This document shows, in pieces, positions 1 to 7,859 of a stretch of DNA of 64,000 bases. The notes under the pieces were generated by a model that saw only the letters and a program-made list of their open reading frames with translations, did not search any database and had not been told where the DNA came from. Made by a program: the position numbers and the translations under genes. This DNA comes from Allobosea sp. 47.2.35 (GTDB lineage: Bacteria; Pseudomonadota; Alphaproteobacteria; Rhizobiales; Beijerinckiaceae), in NCBI RefSeq assembly GCF_024655635.1, contig NZ_JANLGI010000012.1, forward strand, positions 1 through 64,000, read 5' to 3'. Every line of letters begins with the position of its first letter. Position 1 is the first letter of the stretch.

Positions 1-219
1 AGCCATCGCGGCGTGACTCAAACCAAACGGCCTCCCGCGAAGCCGGGGCGGTTCAACTGACCATTCCCTAGGTCGTCCATTTTGGACAGCCTGAAGCTCC
101 CGTAAGCCGGGCGGACAGCACGCGACTGCTCAGCTCGGCATGCGGCGCACACTGGGCACGTACAGGCAACGCCATGGCGTAGTGCTGGCCGGATGAGTTC
201 TTGCCAGCGGCATCGGCAC
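1..219. other. Flank of integrase, no gene recognised
   Basis: This stretch lies downstream of the integrase and, if the integrase belongs to an element inserted at the tRNA-Glu gene, inside that element. The only reading frame across it is short, overlaps the integrase end and has no recognisable motif. I see no terminator, RNA gene or attachment site that I can defend. Confidence 0.4.
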
Positions 220-1467
220 TCAGACCGGGAGCCTCACCTTCTCCACCCACTGCTTCAGCTCCGAGGCCCGCCTGCCCTCCGAGTAGATCCGGTAGGTGAT
301 GCCGAGCGGAGCGTGCCCTACCAGCCGGGCGGCGATTTCTTCGGGGCAGTTGGCCCGCTCCAGAGCGGTCGTGAACGCCTTGCGCAGGGAATGGAAGGTC
401 TTACCCTTGGGCATCTCGATGTCCCGCATGAGCCGCCCGTAGCGCACCGAGAGGGCACTCGACAATACACCCTGCGGGGCCACGACGTCCTTCAGCTTGG
501 GATGAACGGGGACCACTCGGGCGGCGTTGTCGGTCTTCCCCGATTTCAGGACGAAGCACTCAACGCCGTGCAGCATCTCCCGTTCGGCCCGCAGGCACTC
601 GTCCAGACGGAAGCCCGTGTAGATCGAGATCAGGAAGGTGGGGCGCAGTTCGTCGTCGTCCGCAACTGCGGCGTAGGCCTGCTTCAGCTCATCGTCAGTG
701 TAGTGCCCATGGCTAGTGGCTTCCCGCCCCTTCGTGCTCGCGGCCTTCTGCAGGTCCTCGAACGGGTTACGCGGCGGGTCTTCTTCCTTCCGATGCGCCC
801 ACGACCAGAGATGCGACATCACCGTGGCGTACCGCTTCACGGTGTCCTTCGCCTTCCCCTCGGCGACACCCTCCAGCCACTCAATGGCCTGCTTGCGGGT
901 GACCCCGTGGATCGCCTTGTCTCCGTGCTTGGCCTGCCACAGCTTGACCGTCGTCTCGTAGTTTTTGGTGGTCGTAGCGTTGCGCTTCGGGTTGGCCGCT
1001 AGGTAGTCCTTCAAGGTGTCCGAGAGCGGGTCCAGCTCCTTGGCGTGATCCTCGACAGCGCTCCAGACCTCTCGGCTCGTGACGCCCTCCTCCTCCAGCC
1101 GCTCGACAAGGGCGTCTAGCGCGGGGTTCCGCATCTCCTCACCGTCGAACGCGTTGACGACGAGGGCCGGCCCCACTTCCTCCCGCAGCTTGGCGCGAAA
1201 GGCCGCATAGGACGCCTCGGCTTCCGTCATCGCCCCAACAGGCTTTCCCTTGTCGAGCGCCTTGGCGAACCTCACCTTGGCCGCAGAGAGCACATCCCAG
1301 CGCCGCTCACGGGCTACACTGATGTCCGAGGTGTCGAGCGCCTTGCGGAAGTAAGGCCCCATCTCAGGCCGAAGCTTGTTCGGCACGGGGATGCGGGCGT
1401 ACCAGCGCGAACCGATGAGCTGCAGATAGCGGGTGTCTGATCTGGGCGTGGCCTTCGGGCGCGTCAT
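220..1467 (-). CDS. Tyrosine-type site-specific integrase
   Basis: A 415-residue phage/island-type tyrosine recombinase that should integrate and excise a mobile element at a tRNA gene. The N-terminal part (about 1-150) is variable and probably binds arm-type DNA sites; a SAM-like core-binding domain covers roughly 145-245, and the catalytic domain follows. The catalytic set is complete: R287 (TGFRLDE), K311 (SGKTDN), H359 and R362 (HSLR), H385 (VGH) and the nucleophile Y395 (RIYSEG). The gene starts 76 bp from the CCA end of tRNA-Glu and reads away from it, the usual arrangement for an element inserted at a tRNA 3' end. No excisionase or cargo gene is visible because the element runs off the left edge. 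The family and activity are well supported; which element it belongs to is unknown. Confidence 0.93.
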   Translation of the reverse strand: MTRPKATPRSDTRYLQLIGSRWYARIPVPNKLRPEMGPYFRKALDTSDISVARERRWDVLSAAKVRFAKALDKGKPVGAMTEAEASYAAFRAKLREEVGPALVVNAFDGEEMRNPALDALVERLEEEGVTSREVWSAVEDHAKELDPLSDTLKDYLAANPKRNATTTKNYETTVKLWQAKHGDKAIHGVTRKQAIEWLEGVAEGKAKDTVKRYATVMSHLWSWAHRKEEDPPRNPFEDLQKAASTKGREATSHGHYTDDELKQAYAAVADDDELRPTFLISIYTGFRLDECLRAEREMLHGVECFVLKSGKTDNAARVVPVHPKLKDVVAPQGVLSSALSVRYGRLMRDIEMPKGKTFHSLRKAFTTALERANCPEEIAARLVGHAPLGITYRIYSEGRRASELKQWVEKVRLPV

Positions 1468-1492
1468 GGCCCCATGACTACCGAGAGCGGCA

Positions 1493-1517
1493 GCCTGTAG
1501 GCAAGGCCTGTAGGCAA
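1493..1517. repeat. Tandem 12-bp direct repeats between integrase and tRNA-Glu
   Basis: GCCTGTAGGCAA occurs at 1493-1504 and again at 1506-1517, one base apart, so the period is 13 bp. Each copy is itself an imperfect palindrome (GCCTGTAGGC). They lie between the integrase start and the tRNA 3' end. Arm-type integrase or excisionase sites are often short direct repeats in this position, so that is the likely role, but this is inference. Confidence 0.5.
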
Positions 1518-1543
1518 CGGAAGTGCCGGTACGGCCTAAGTGA

Positions 1544-1619
1544 TGGCGCTCCCTAGGGGACTCGAACCCCTGTTTTCGCCGTGAGAGGGCGACGTCCTAG
1601 ACCGCTAGACGAAGGGAGC
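1544..1619 (-). tRNA. tRNA-Glu (anticodon CTC)
   Basis: A 76-nt cloverleaf can be folded on the minus strand: acceptor GCTCCCT/AGGGAGC, anticodon stem TCGCC/GGCGA around loop CTCTCAC (anticodon CTC), T-arm AGGGG-TTCGAGT-CCCCT, discriminator G and an encoded CCA. It reads GAG codons. The 3' half probably served as attachment site for the element carrying the neighbouring integrase, which rebuilt an intact tRNA end. Confidence 0.96.
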
Positions 1620-1638
1620 AGCGCTGGCCGAGGGCGCC

Positions 1639-1667
1639 TATGTAGTCGGACAACCGCGGCCCTGCAA
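1639..1667 (-). promoter_or_regulatory. Probable promoter of tRNA-Glu
   Basis: On the minus strand TTGCAG (1662-1667) is followed after exactly 17 bp by TACATA (1639-1644), and the tRNA 5' end lies 20 bp downstream of the -10. Spacing and distance fit a housekeeping sigma factor promoter for the tRNA. Confidence 0.6.
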
Positions 1668-1957
1668 CAGCTTTTTGCATAGCGACGGCATAAAGATGCC
1701 TGCCTTGCGAAAAACCCCGAGAAAGCCGCCTGGAACGCAATGAAATCCCGGATGACCACGCCGCTGGATCGCACTGCGATCGTGCTTTCGAGCTGTTTCC
1801 CCGAACATGGCCCAACGATGCGACCCCTTCGACAATCGGACAAGGCCCCATCGATCACCGGATCGGTGTCCGCGATTGTTCTTCTCGGCGCGACGCGCGA
1901 AGCTGGCTTCCCAAAGCCGGCATGTGCCGGCCCAGATGGTCGGACGGCAACAGAACC
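1668..1957. other. Gap between tRNA-Glu promoter and comF
   Basis: The gap carries no convincing gene. It must hold the promoter of comF, but I do not see a clear -35/-10 pair. Reading frames on both strands here are short, overlap each other and have no recognisable domain. Confidence 0.4.
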
Positions 1958-2839
1958 ATGCCGGAATGGCGGATCGAAAGGCCCGATGGCGAGGCCACAC
2001 CCGAATGGATGCGCGCGCCATCCACGACGAGCGTCGCTGAAGGCGCCCGTTCGGCAAGGGAGCTGTGGCGCGCCTCCGTCGGGCGCGCCCGCCTCTCTTT
2101 CCGGTCCGGCCTGCGCGGATTGATCGGCATCGTCTATCCGCCGAGCTGCATCGCCTGCCAGGCCGCGACCGGCGAGGCGCAGGCCCTGTGCCCGGCCTGC
2201 TGGCGCGGCATCGGCTTCATCGAGCGCCCCTATTGCGAGCGCCTCGGCACGCCCTTTCCCGTCGATCTCGGCGCCGGCCTGCTCTCCCCGGCGGCGATCG
2301 CCGATCCGCCGGTCTTCGCCCGGGCACGCGCCGTCTGCCGCTTCGACGGCACGGCCCGCGAACTGGTCCATCGCCTGAAATATGGCGACCGCGTCGAGCT
2401 CTCGCTGACGCTGGGCCGGATGATGGCGCAAGCCGGGCGCGAGCTTACCGCCGAGGCCGACCTCATTGTGCCGATTCCGCTGCACCGGACCCGGCTCTGG
2501 CGCCGGCGCTTCAATCAGGCCGCGGCTTTGGCCCGCATCGTCTCCCGTGAGGCCGGATTGCCGCTCGTGACGACGGCCCTGGCGCGGATCAGGCGGACGC
2601 GACAGCAGGTCGGGCTGACGCGCCCCCAGCGCGCCGACAATCTTCAAGGCGCGTTCCGGGTCTCCGCGACCGCGCGCGGACTGGTCGAAGGCCGGCGTGT
2701 CCTGCTCATCGATGACGTGCTCACCACGGGCGCGACGGTCAACGCCGCCTCGCGCACGCTGTTGCGGGCGGGCGCGAGCGCCGTCGATGTGTTGACCTTC
2801 GCGCGGGTCGTGACGGATGGCCGCGAAGTCACTACATGA
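1958..2839 (+). CDS. comF: ComF family phosphoribosyltransferase-like protein
   Basis: About 293 residues. ComF proteins are linked to DNA uptake in naturally competent bacteria; in alphaproteobacteria the role is not settled. The N-terminal region has a zinc-ribbon-like cysteine set (C64, C67, C78, C81, C93), followed by a PRTase fold ending in the PRPP-binding loop VLLIDDVLTTGAT. The start is uncertain: an in-frame ATG at 1922 adds 12 residues and neither start has a strong ribosome binding site; I prefer 1958 because the extra residues do not look conserved. grxC begins 28 bp after the stop, so the genes are probably cotranscribed. The family call is firm; the function is not. Confidence 0.88.
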   Translation: MPEWRIERPDGEATPEWMRAPSTTSVAEGARSARELWRASVGRARLSFRSGLRGLIGIVYPPSCIACQAATGEAQALCPACWRGIGFIERPYCERLGTPFPVDLGAGLLSPAAIADPPVFARARAVCRFDGTARELVHRLKYGDRVELSLTLGRMMAQAGRELTAEADLIVPIPLHRTRLWRRRFNQAAALARIVSREAGLPLVTTALARIRRTRQQVGLTRPQRADNLQGAFRVSATARGLVEGRRVLLIDDVLTTGATVNAASRTLLRAGASAVDVLTFARVVTDGREVTT

Positions 2840-2867
2840 AGCCCATTGCAACGAGAGACACGTCCTC

Positions 2868-3125
2868 ATGCCGTCGGTCACGATCTACACCACCTCCTGG
2901 TGCCCCTATTGCAAGGCTGCCAAGGCTCTGCTGACGCGCAAGGGCGTGGCCTTCACCGAGATCGATGTCGACGGCAAGCCGGAATTGCGTCAGGCCATGA
3001 CCGCCCGCGCCGGCGGGCGCACCTCGGTTCCGCAGATTTTCATTGGCGAGCAGCATGTCGGCGGCTCCGACGATATCCACGCCCTCGATGCCCGCGGCGA
3101 GCTCGACAAGCTTCTCGCCGCCTGA
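2868..3125 (+). CDS. grxC: Glutaredoxin 3
   Basis: An 85-residue dithiol glutaredoxin with active site C12-P-Y-C15 near the N-terminus and the TSVPQIFIG segment that holds the cis-proline used for glutathione binding. It reduces disulfides and glutathione mixed disulfides in the cytoplasm. Length and motif order are normal for the GrxC class. The ATG at 2868 gives the canonical start just before the first beta strand (VTIYTTSWCPYC); a longer frame from 2817 overlaps comF and adds unrelated residues. It lies directly between comF and the DUF1178 gene. Confidence 0.95.
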   Translation: MPSVTIYTTSWCPYCKAAKALLTRKGVAFTEIDVDGKPELRQAMTARAGGRTSVPQIFIGEQHVGGSDDIHALDARGELDKLLAA

Positions 3126-3179
3126 CGCCACCCGGCGACCCGTTTGCCTTGCCGACATCCCGTCACCATCTATGACGAC

Positions 3180-3656
3180 ATGATCCGTTACGCTCTCATC
3201 TGCGACCACGCCCATGAATTCGAAAGCTGGTTCGCCTCCTCGGCCAGCTTCGACGAACAGGCGAAGCGCGGCTTCGTGACCTGCCCTGTCTGCAACAGCG
3301 CGAAGGTCGAGCGCGCAGTCATGGCGCCTAATGTCGCACGCACCGATCTCGGACCGAAGGCGCCGCAGCCGGCGGTGGAAGCTTCCGCTCCAGTGGCAGC
3401 AGCGCCCGCACCGGTTGCGCTGATCAGCGAGAAGGAGAAGGCCTTTCGCGAGATGGTGGCGGCCCTGCACCAGCATGTCAGCGAGAATGCCGAGCATGTT
3501 GGCCAGCGCTTTGCCGACGAGGCCCTTAAGATCCATCATGGCGAGGCTGAAGAGCGCGCAATCTATGGCGAAGCGACGCCGGACGATGCCCGGATGCTGC
3601 ATGAGGAGGGCGTCGAGTTCCTGCCTTTGCCGCGGCTGCCGGGCTCGGGGAACTGA
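3180..3656 (+). CDS. DUF1178 family protein
   Basis: A 158-residue protein beginning MIRYALIC with a zinc-ribbon-like N-terminus (C8 and the pair C35-P-V-C38 flanking an FESWF segment), an Ala/Pro-rich linker about 50-85, and a helical C-terminal domain ending in GVEFLPLP, which is typical of DUF1178. No biochemical role is established. I chose the ATG at 3180 because the family starts with this MIRY segment; an alternative start at 3144 adds 12 unconserved residues. It follows grxC by 54 bp and is probably in the same transcript. Confidence 0.88.
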   Translation: MIRYALICDHAHEFESWFASSASFDEQAKRGFVTCPVCNSAKVERAVMAPNVARTDLGPKAPQPAVEASAPVAAAPAPVALISEKEKAFREMVAALHQHVSENAEHVGQRFADEALKIHHGEAEERAIYGEATPDDARMLHEEGVEFLPLPRLPGSGN

Positions 3657-3969
3657 CGCGCTCTCGGGCCGGCCCTGATCACGAAACCGCGGTCGCCATG
3701 ACTTTCGTCGTCGCCGACATGACGGTTTCGACATGCAAGGCGAGTCGGCGCGAACGAAAATTTTCCGCGCGAAGCCAGAGTCTTTTTCGTTTTGTAACAA
3801 GGCGCTATCGGCCCGGTATTTCCGGCTTGGAGGCGCTCGACGGTCGCCGATGCCGCCTCCCCCCTTCCGTCCCGGATTAACTTTCTGTTAAGGAATTCGC
3901 GGTTCCTTGCCGGCAATCCCGGTTTGCCGCCCTCGGCGATCACGGGTCCGGAACTCAGGAGGTTGCCGC
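3657..3969. other. Regulatory gap before SleB-like gene
   Basis: This gap has no gene but contains an AT-richer core around 3750-3800 and 3876-3895, unlike the surrounding coding DNA. It holds the CtrA-type box listed separately and a strong ribosome binding site (AGGAGG, 12 bp before the next ATG). I find no clear sigma-70 -10 element. Confidence 0.5.
3877..3891. promoter_or_regulatory. Probable CtrA binding site (TTAA-N7-TTAA)
   Basis: TTAACTTTCTGTTAA matches the CtrA consensus of two TTAA half sites separated by seven bases, and the half sites also form a TTAAC/GTTAA inverted repeat. It lies 79 bp upstream of the start of a peptidoglycan hydrolase lipoprotein. TTAA is rare in GC-rich DNA, which makes the exact spacing notable. 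CtrA control of cell-envelope genes is established in alphaproteobacteria; control of this gene is inference. Confidence 0.6.
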
Positions 3970-4887
3970 ATGAAGCGGACCGCGATCGCTGCGCATGGTC
4001 TTCGTTCCGGTGAGAAAATCCGGCATGGCAGCAAGGCGATCCCGCTTCTGATTGTGCTCGCGGCGCCGGTTCTCGGCGCCTGCAGCCTATCCCCGGTCGA
4101 GACGGCCGCGACCTCCACCACCGCCGCTCCCGCCACGAAAGAGCCCGCCAAGGCCCGCCGACATGCGGTCGCGCTGGCCAAGGCCGATCCGCGCGAGAAG
4201 GAGTGCCTCGTCCGCGCGATGTATTTCGAATCGAACCGGTCGAGCGAATCCGGCCTGCTCGGTGTCGGCACCGTCGTGATGAACCGCGTCGAATCGGCGA
4301 AATATCCCGAAACGATTTGCGGCGTCGTCGGCGCCCCTCGCCAGTTCGCCACCGGCGTGCTCAGCCGTCCGATGACAGACAAGGTCCTGCCCAAGGTCGA
4401 GGCCATCGCCGAGGATATCCTCAACGGCCGCCGCAACGAGGCTGTCGGCGCCGCCAAGCATTTCCACATGGCCGGCCTGCGCTTCGGCTACAACAACATG
4501 CATTACGTGACTGTGGCGGGCGGCAACGCCTTCTACGTGCGGGGTGAACGCCCCGAGCGCCGCCGCATCGAGGAGCCGACGATCCAGCTCGCCTCGGCCT
4601 CCACCACCGCCGTACCGCTCACGACCGCGTCTTCGTCGGCAACGACGGCGAGCTCCTTCGCCTCGGCGCCGCTCGCCTTCGCGCCCGAGATGCCGGCCCC
4701 GCAGCGGCCGGCGCTCGAGACGCCCCTGGTCACGCTGGTCAAGAACGCCCCGTTGCCGCCTGGCCGGCCGCTCGATCTCGACCTGCCCAAGGCGCCCTTG
4801 CGCGCCCTCGTCGCCCCGCCGAAGGACGATCGCCGCGTGGCGCTGCTGCAGGCTTCCGACATCCGGGGCAGCCTGCCCTCGCGATAA
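3970..4887 (+). CDS. SleB-type cell-wall hydrolase lipoprotein
   Basis: A 305-residue protein of the Hydrolase_2/SleB family, which cleaves peptidoglycan glycan strands. Residues 1-38 form a lipoprotein signal ending in LGAC (C38), so the mature protein should be membrane-anchored. The catalytic domain spans about 75-190 and opens with CLVRAMYFESNRSSE, where the glutamate of YFES is the expected catalytic residue, and continues through VVMNRV and PRQFA. The C-terminal 110 residues are Ala/Ser/Pro-rich and probably disordered. The start at 3970 has an AGGAGG ribosome binding site and gives a proper signal; the longer frame from 3907 does not. A CtrA-like box lies upstream. Confidence 0.88.
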   Translation: MKRTAIAAHGLRSGEKIRHGSKAIPLLIVLAAPVLGACSLSPVETAATSTTAAPATKEPAKARRHAVALAKADPREKECLVRAMYFESNRSSESGLLGVGTVVMNRVESAKYPETICGVVGAPRQFATGVLSRPMTDKVLPKVEAIAEDILNGRRNEAVGAAKHFHMAGLRFGYNNMHYVTVAGGNAFYVRGERPERRRIEEPTIQLASASTTAVPLTTASSSATTASSFASAPLAFAPEMPAPQRPALETPLVTLVKNAPLPPGRPLDLDLPKAPLRALVAPPKDDRRVALLQASDIRGSLPSR

Positions 4888-5010
4888 GCGTCTAGCCTCC
4901 GGGCAAGACCGGCATCGTCAGCCTAACGTCGCACGGGACATCGCCGAAGCTCTGGCGTTATCTTCGCCGCAGTGCAACATTCAGATTGCTCTGCAATACG
5001 GGGAGACGCC

Positions 5011-6996
5011 ATGACCGCGACGGACAAGGGCGGCCGGGAAACGGCCCAGCGCGATAAGCCGTGGATCTTCCGCACCTATGCGGGCCATTCCGACGCGGCG
5101 GAATCCAACAAGCTCTATCGCGGCAATCTCGCCAAGGGCCAGACCGGCCTCTCCGTCGCCTTCGACCTGCCGACCCAGACCGGCTATGACCCGGACCATG
5201 TGCTGGCGCGCGGCGAGGTCGGCAAGGTCGGCGTGCCGATCTCCCATCTCGGCGACATGCGGGCGCTGTTCGACCAGATTCCACTGGCGCAGATGAACAC
5301 CTCGATGACGATCAACGCGACGGCGGCCTGGCTGCTTTCGCTCTATATCGCCGTAGCCGACGAGCAGGGCGCCGACCGCAAGCTGCTGCAGGGCACGACC
5401 CAGAACGACCTCGTCAAGGAGTACCTGTCGCGGGGCACCTATGTCTTCCCGCCGCGCCCCTCGATGCAGCTCACCACCGACATCGTCGTGTTCACGGCCA
5501 GTGAATTGCCGAAATGGAATCCGACGAACGTCTGCTCCTACCACCTGCAGGAGGCCGGCGCCTCGCCGGTGCAGGAGCTCTCCTTCGCACTGGCGACCGC
5601 CATCGCGCTGCTCGACTCGATCCGCGCCCGACCGGAAGTCTCGGCCGAGGAATTCCCCGGCACGGTCGGCCGCATCTCCTTCTTCGTGAATGCCGGGATG
5701 CGCTTCGTCACCGAGCTCTGCAAGATGCGGGCATTCGTCGAGCTCTGGGACGAGATCACGCTCGGCCGCTATGGCATCGCCGATGAGGCGATGCGGCGCT
5801 TCCGCTATGGCGTGCAGGTCAATTCGCTCGGACTGACCGAGCCGCAGCCCGAGAACAACGTCTACCGCATCCTGATCGAGATGCTCGCCGTGACGCTGTC
5901 GAAGAAGGCCCGCGCCCGCGCCGTGCAGCTTCCGGCCTGGAACGAGGCGCTGGGCCTGCCCCGTCCCTTCGACCAGCAATGGTCGCTGCGCATGCAGCAG
6001 GTCCTCGCCTATGAGACCGACCTGCTCGAATTCGGCGATATCTTCGACGGCTCGACCGTGGTCGATGCCAAGGTCGCAGCGCTCAAGGCCGCCGCGCTGG
6101 AGGAGCTTGCCAAGATCGACGACATGGGCGGCGCGCTCGCCGCCGTCGAGAGCGGCTACATGAAGATGGCGCTGGTCGAAAACGGCGCGCGCCGCATCGA
6201 GGCGATCGAGCGCGGCGAGCAGGTCGTCGTCGGCGTCAACAAGTTCACCAACAGTGAGCCCTCCCCGCTCTCGGCTGGCGACGGCGCCGTCGTCACTGTG
6301 CCGGATTCGGTCGAGACCGAGGCCATCGCCCGGCTCAAGGCCTGGCGCTCGGCCCGCGATACGAAAGCGGCCGAGGCTGCGCTCGCCGAGCTCGCCGCCA
6401 GCGCCCGCGAGAACCGCAACGTCATGCCGGCCTCTATCGCCTGCGCCAAGGCCGGCGTCACCACGGGCGAATGGGCGCAGACCCTGCGCGAGATTTTTGG
6501 CGAGTACCGTGCGCCCACCGGCGTCGATACGACGAAGCTCGGCGACGCTACCGGCCTCGCCACGGCCAAGGCCGCCGTCGAGCGGGCGACCGAGCGGCTC
6601 GGCCGCGCCCCGCGCTTCCTCGTCGGCAAGCCCGGCCTCGATGGCCATTCCAACGGCGCCGAGCAGATCGCCGTGCGCGCCCGCGATGCAGGGATGAGCG
6701 TCAGCTATGGCGGCATCCGCCAGACGCCGGAGGAGATCGTCAGCGAGGCCAGGGAGCAGCAGGCCGATATCATCGGGCTCTCGATCCTGTCGGGCTCGCA
6801 CCTGCCGCTGGTGCGCGACGTCACGGCGCGCCTGCGCGTCGCCGGCATGGACGTGCCCGTCGTGGTCGGCGGCATCATCCCGCCCGATGACGAGAACGCG
6901 CTGCGCAACATGGGTGTGGCGCGGGTTTATACACCGAAGGATTTCGCGCTGGACGGCATCATCGCCGATGTCGCGGGGCTGGCGGCGAAGCGGTAG
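5011..6996 (+). CDS. ecm: Ethylmalonyl-CoA mutase
   Basis: A 661-residue, coenzyme B12-dependent mutase. It converts (2R)-ethylmalonyl-CoA to (2S)-methylsuccinyl-CoA in the ethylmalonyl-CoA pathway, which replaces the glyoxylate shunt for C1/C2 assimilation. The catalytic TIM barrel (about 20-440) begins RTYAGHS and contains FDLPTQTGYDPDH; the fused C-terminal B12 domain has the base-off motif D544-G-H546-S-N-G. As I recall the families, the single-chain layout and the YRGNLAKGQTGLSVAFDLP segment match MeaA/Ecm better than methylmalonyl-CoA mutase. The ATG at 5011 follows a GGGGAG ribosome binding site. It stands alone; the other pathway genes are not in this window. A dispersed repeat follows the stop. 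Confidence 0.9.
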   Translation: MTATDKGGRETAQRDKPWIFRTYAGHSDAAESNKLYRGNLAKGQTGLSVAFDLPTQTGYDPDHVLARGEVGKVGVPISHLGDMRALFDQIPLAQMNTSMTINATAAWLLSLYIAVADEQGADRKLLQGTTQNDLVKEYLSRGTYVFPPRPSMQLTTDIVVFTASELPKWNPTNVCSYHLQEAGASPVQELSFALATAIALLDSIRARPEVSAEEFPGTVGRISFFVNAGMRFVTELCKMRAFVELWDEITLGRYGIADEAMRRFRYGVQVNSLGLTEPQPENNVYRILIEMLAVTLSKKARARAVQLPAWNEALGLPRPFDQQWSLRMQQVLAYETDLLEFGDIFDGSTVVDAKVAALKAAALEELAKIDDMGGALAAVESGYMKMALVENGARRIEAIERGEQVVVGVNKFTNSEPSPLSAGDGAVVTVPDSVETEAIARLKAWRSARDTKAAEAALAELAASARENRNVMPASIACAKAGVTTGEWAQTLREIFGEYRAPTGVDTTKLGDATGLATAKAAVERATERLGRAPRFLVGKPGLDGHSNGAEQIAVRARDAGMSVSYGGIRQTPEEIVSEAREQQADIIGLSILSGSHLPLVRDVTARLRVAGMDVPVVVGGIIPPDDENALRNMGVARVYTPKDFALDGIIADVAGLAAKR

Positions 6997-6999
6997 CGG

Positions 7000-7131
7000 G
7001 TCATCCGCACGCGCTGCGGCACTCAGTGCTGCTGCGCAGATGCGGGACCGTCATCAGGATAAGGCACCTTCTCGTCATGCGGTCCCGTGTCTGCGGCGCA
7101 TCGCTTCGCGCTGCACCGCGCACGGGATGAC
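7000..7131. repeat. Dispersed palindromic intergenic repeat, copy A
   Basis: A 132-bp element beginning GTCATCC and ending GGGATGAC, with internal arms GATGCGGGACCG and GCGGTCCCGTGTC. A closely related copy lies at 60232-60368. Both copies sit between convergent genes, here between ecm and the J-domain gene. The inverted halves can form a large cruciform or RNA hairpin, so it may act as a bidirectional terminator or be a REP/BIME-like mobile repeat. Confidence 0.85.
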
Positions 7132-7145
7132 AGCGCCCTGCCCTG

Positions 7146-7763
7146 CTAGACCATCCCCACGCTCTTGAGCTGCTGATAGGCCTTCAGAATCTCCTGAAGC
7201 GTACCCTCGCGCGAGCGGTCGCCGCCATTGGCATCGGGGTGGAAGCGCTTCACCAATTCCTTGTAGCGGGCCTTGATCGCGGCGGAATCCGCCGTGTCGT
7301 CCAGGCCCAGCGTGTCCAGCGCCTTGCGCGCGACGATGCCGACGCGCGATTCCGGCTGCGCCGCCTGCTGCTTGTTGCGGGCACCGAACAGGTTGAAGGC
7401 GTCATGCATGTCAGCACTCGCCTCGCCATTGGCCTTGCGCCCGCGCTGCGACATCCGCGCCGCCTTGGAATTGACGCCGAGCTTCCAGGTCGGCCGATGG
7501 CCGATCTCCTCTTGCTTGGCGTAGGCAGCGAGCGCCTCGTCATCCATGCCGGCGAAATAATTATAGGTCGCGTTATAGGCCTTCACATGGTCCATGCAGA
7601 ACAGGAAGAACTGGCCTTCGCGGCCACGCCCCTTCGGCGCCCGGAACTCGCCGGCGCGCGCGCAGCCCGGATGGTCGCAACGCGGCGCGTCGCTCTCCAG
7701 CGGCGCTTCCGCGTCGGAAGCTCCGATCCTGATGCTGTCGAAAAGGCGTGAGTTGATGTTCAT
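7146..7763 (-). CDS. J-domain (DnaJ-like) protein
   Basis: A 205-residue protein whose J-domain is at the extreme C-terminus (about 147-205) with the HPD motif at 175-177 (RFHPDANGG); it should stimulate an Hsp70. The N-terminal half carries conserved-looking cysteines (CDHPGC at 29-34, FCMDH around 56) that may bind metal, but no known domain is recognised. The internal ATG at 7763 is chosen because the 26 residues upstream are not typical and MNINSRLFDSIR is the usual opening of this alphaproteobacterial family. It is divergent from bolA, sharing a 96-bp promoter region. Its client is unknown. Confidence 0.85.
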   Translation of the reverse strand: MNINSRLFDSIRIGASDAEAPLESDAPRCDHPGCARAGEFRAPKGRGREGQFFLFCMDHVKAYNATYNYFAGMDDEALAAYAKQEEIGHRPTWKLGVNSKAARMSQRGRKANGEASADMHDAFNLFGARNKQQAAQPESRVGIVARKALDTLGLDDTADSAAIKARYKELVKRFHPDANGGDRSREGTLQEILKAYQQLKSVGMV

Positions 7764-7859
7764 TATCGACGGGTTATGAGACGCAGGAGCTAGGGCCGGC
7801 AAGTGCGATGCAGCACATCGCCGAACCGACGAAACAATCATGGCAACGGTGGCGCGATC

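Noticed and set aside
65..72. TCCCTAGG matching the tRNA-Glu end at 1550-1557, a possible second attachment site
   Set aside because: Only eight bases match and the element would then contain just an integrase; chance is more likely.
4888..5010. Cobalamin riboswitch upstream of ethylmalonyl-CoA mutase
   Set aside because: The gap is 123 bp and shows no B12-box-like core; Ecm needs B12 but is not expected to be repressed by it.
4981..6801. 606-residue frame antisense to ethylmalonyl-CoA mutase
   Set aside because: Shadow frame; the sense strand has all catalytic and B12-binding motifs.
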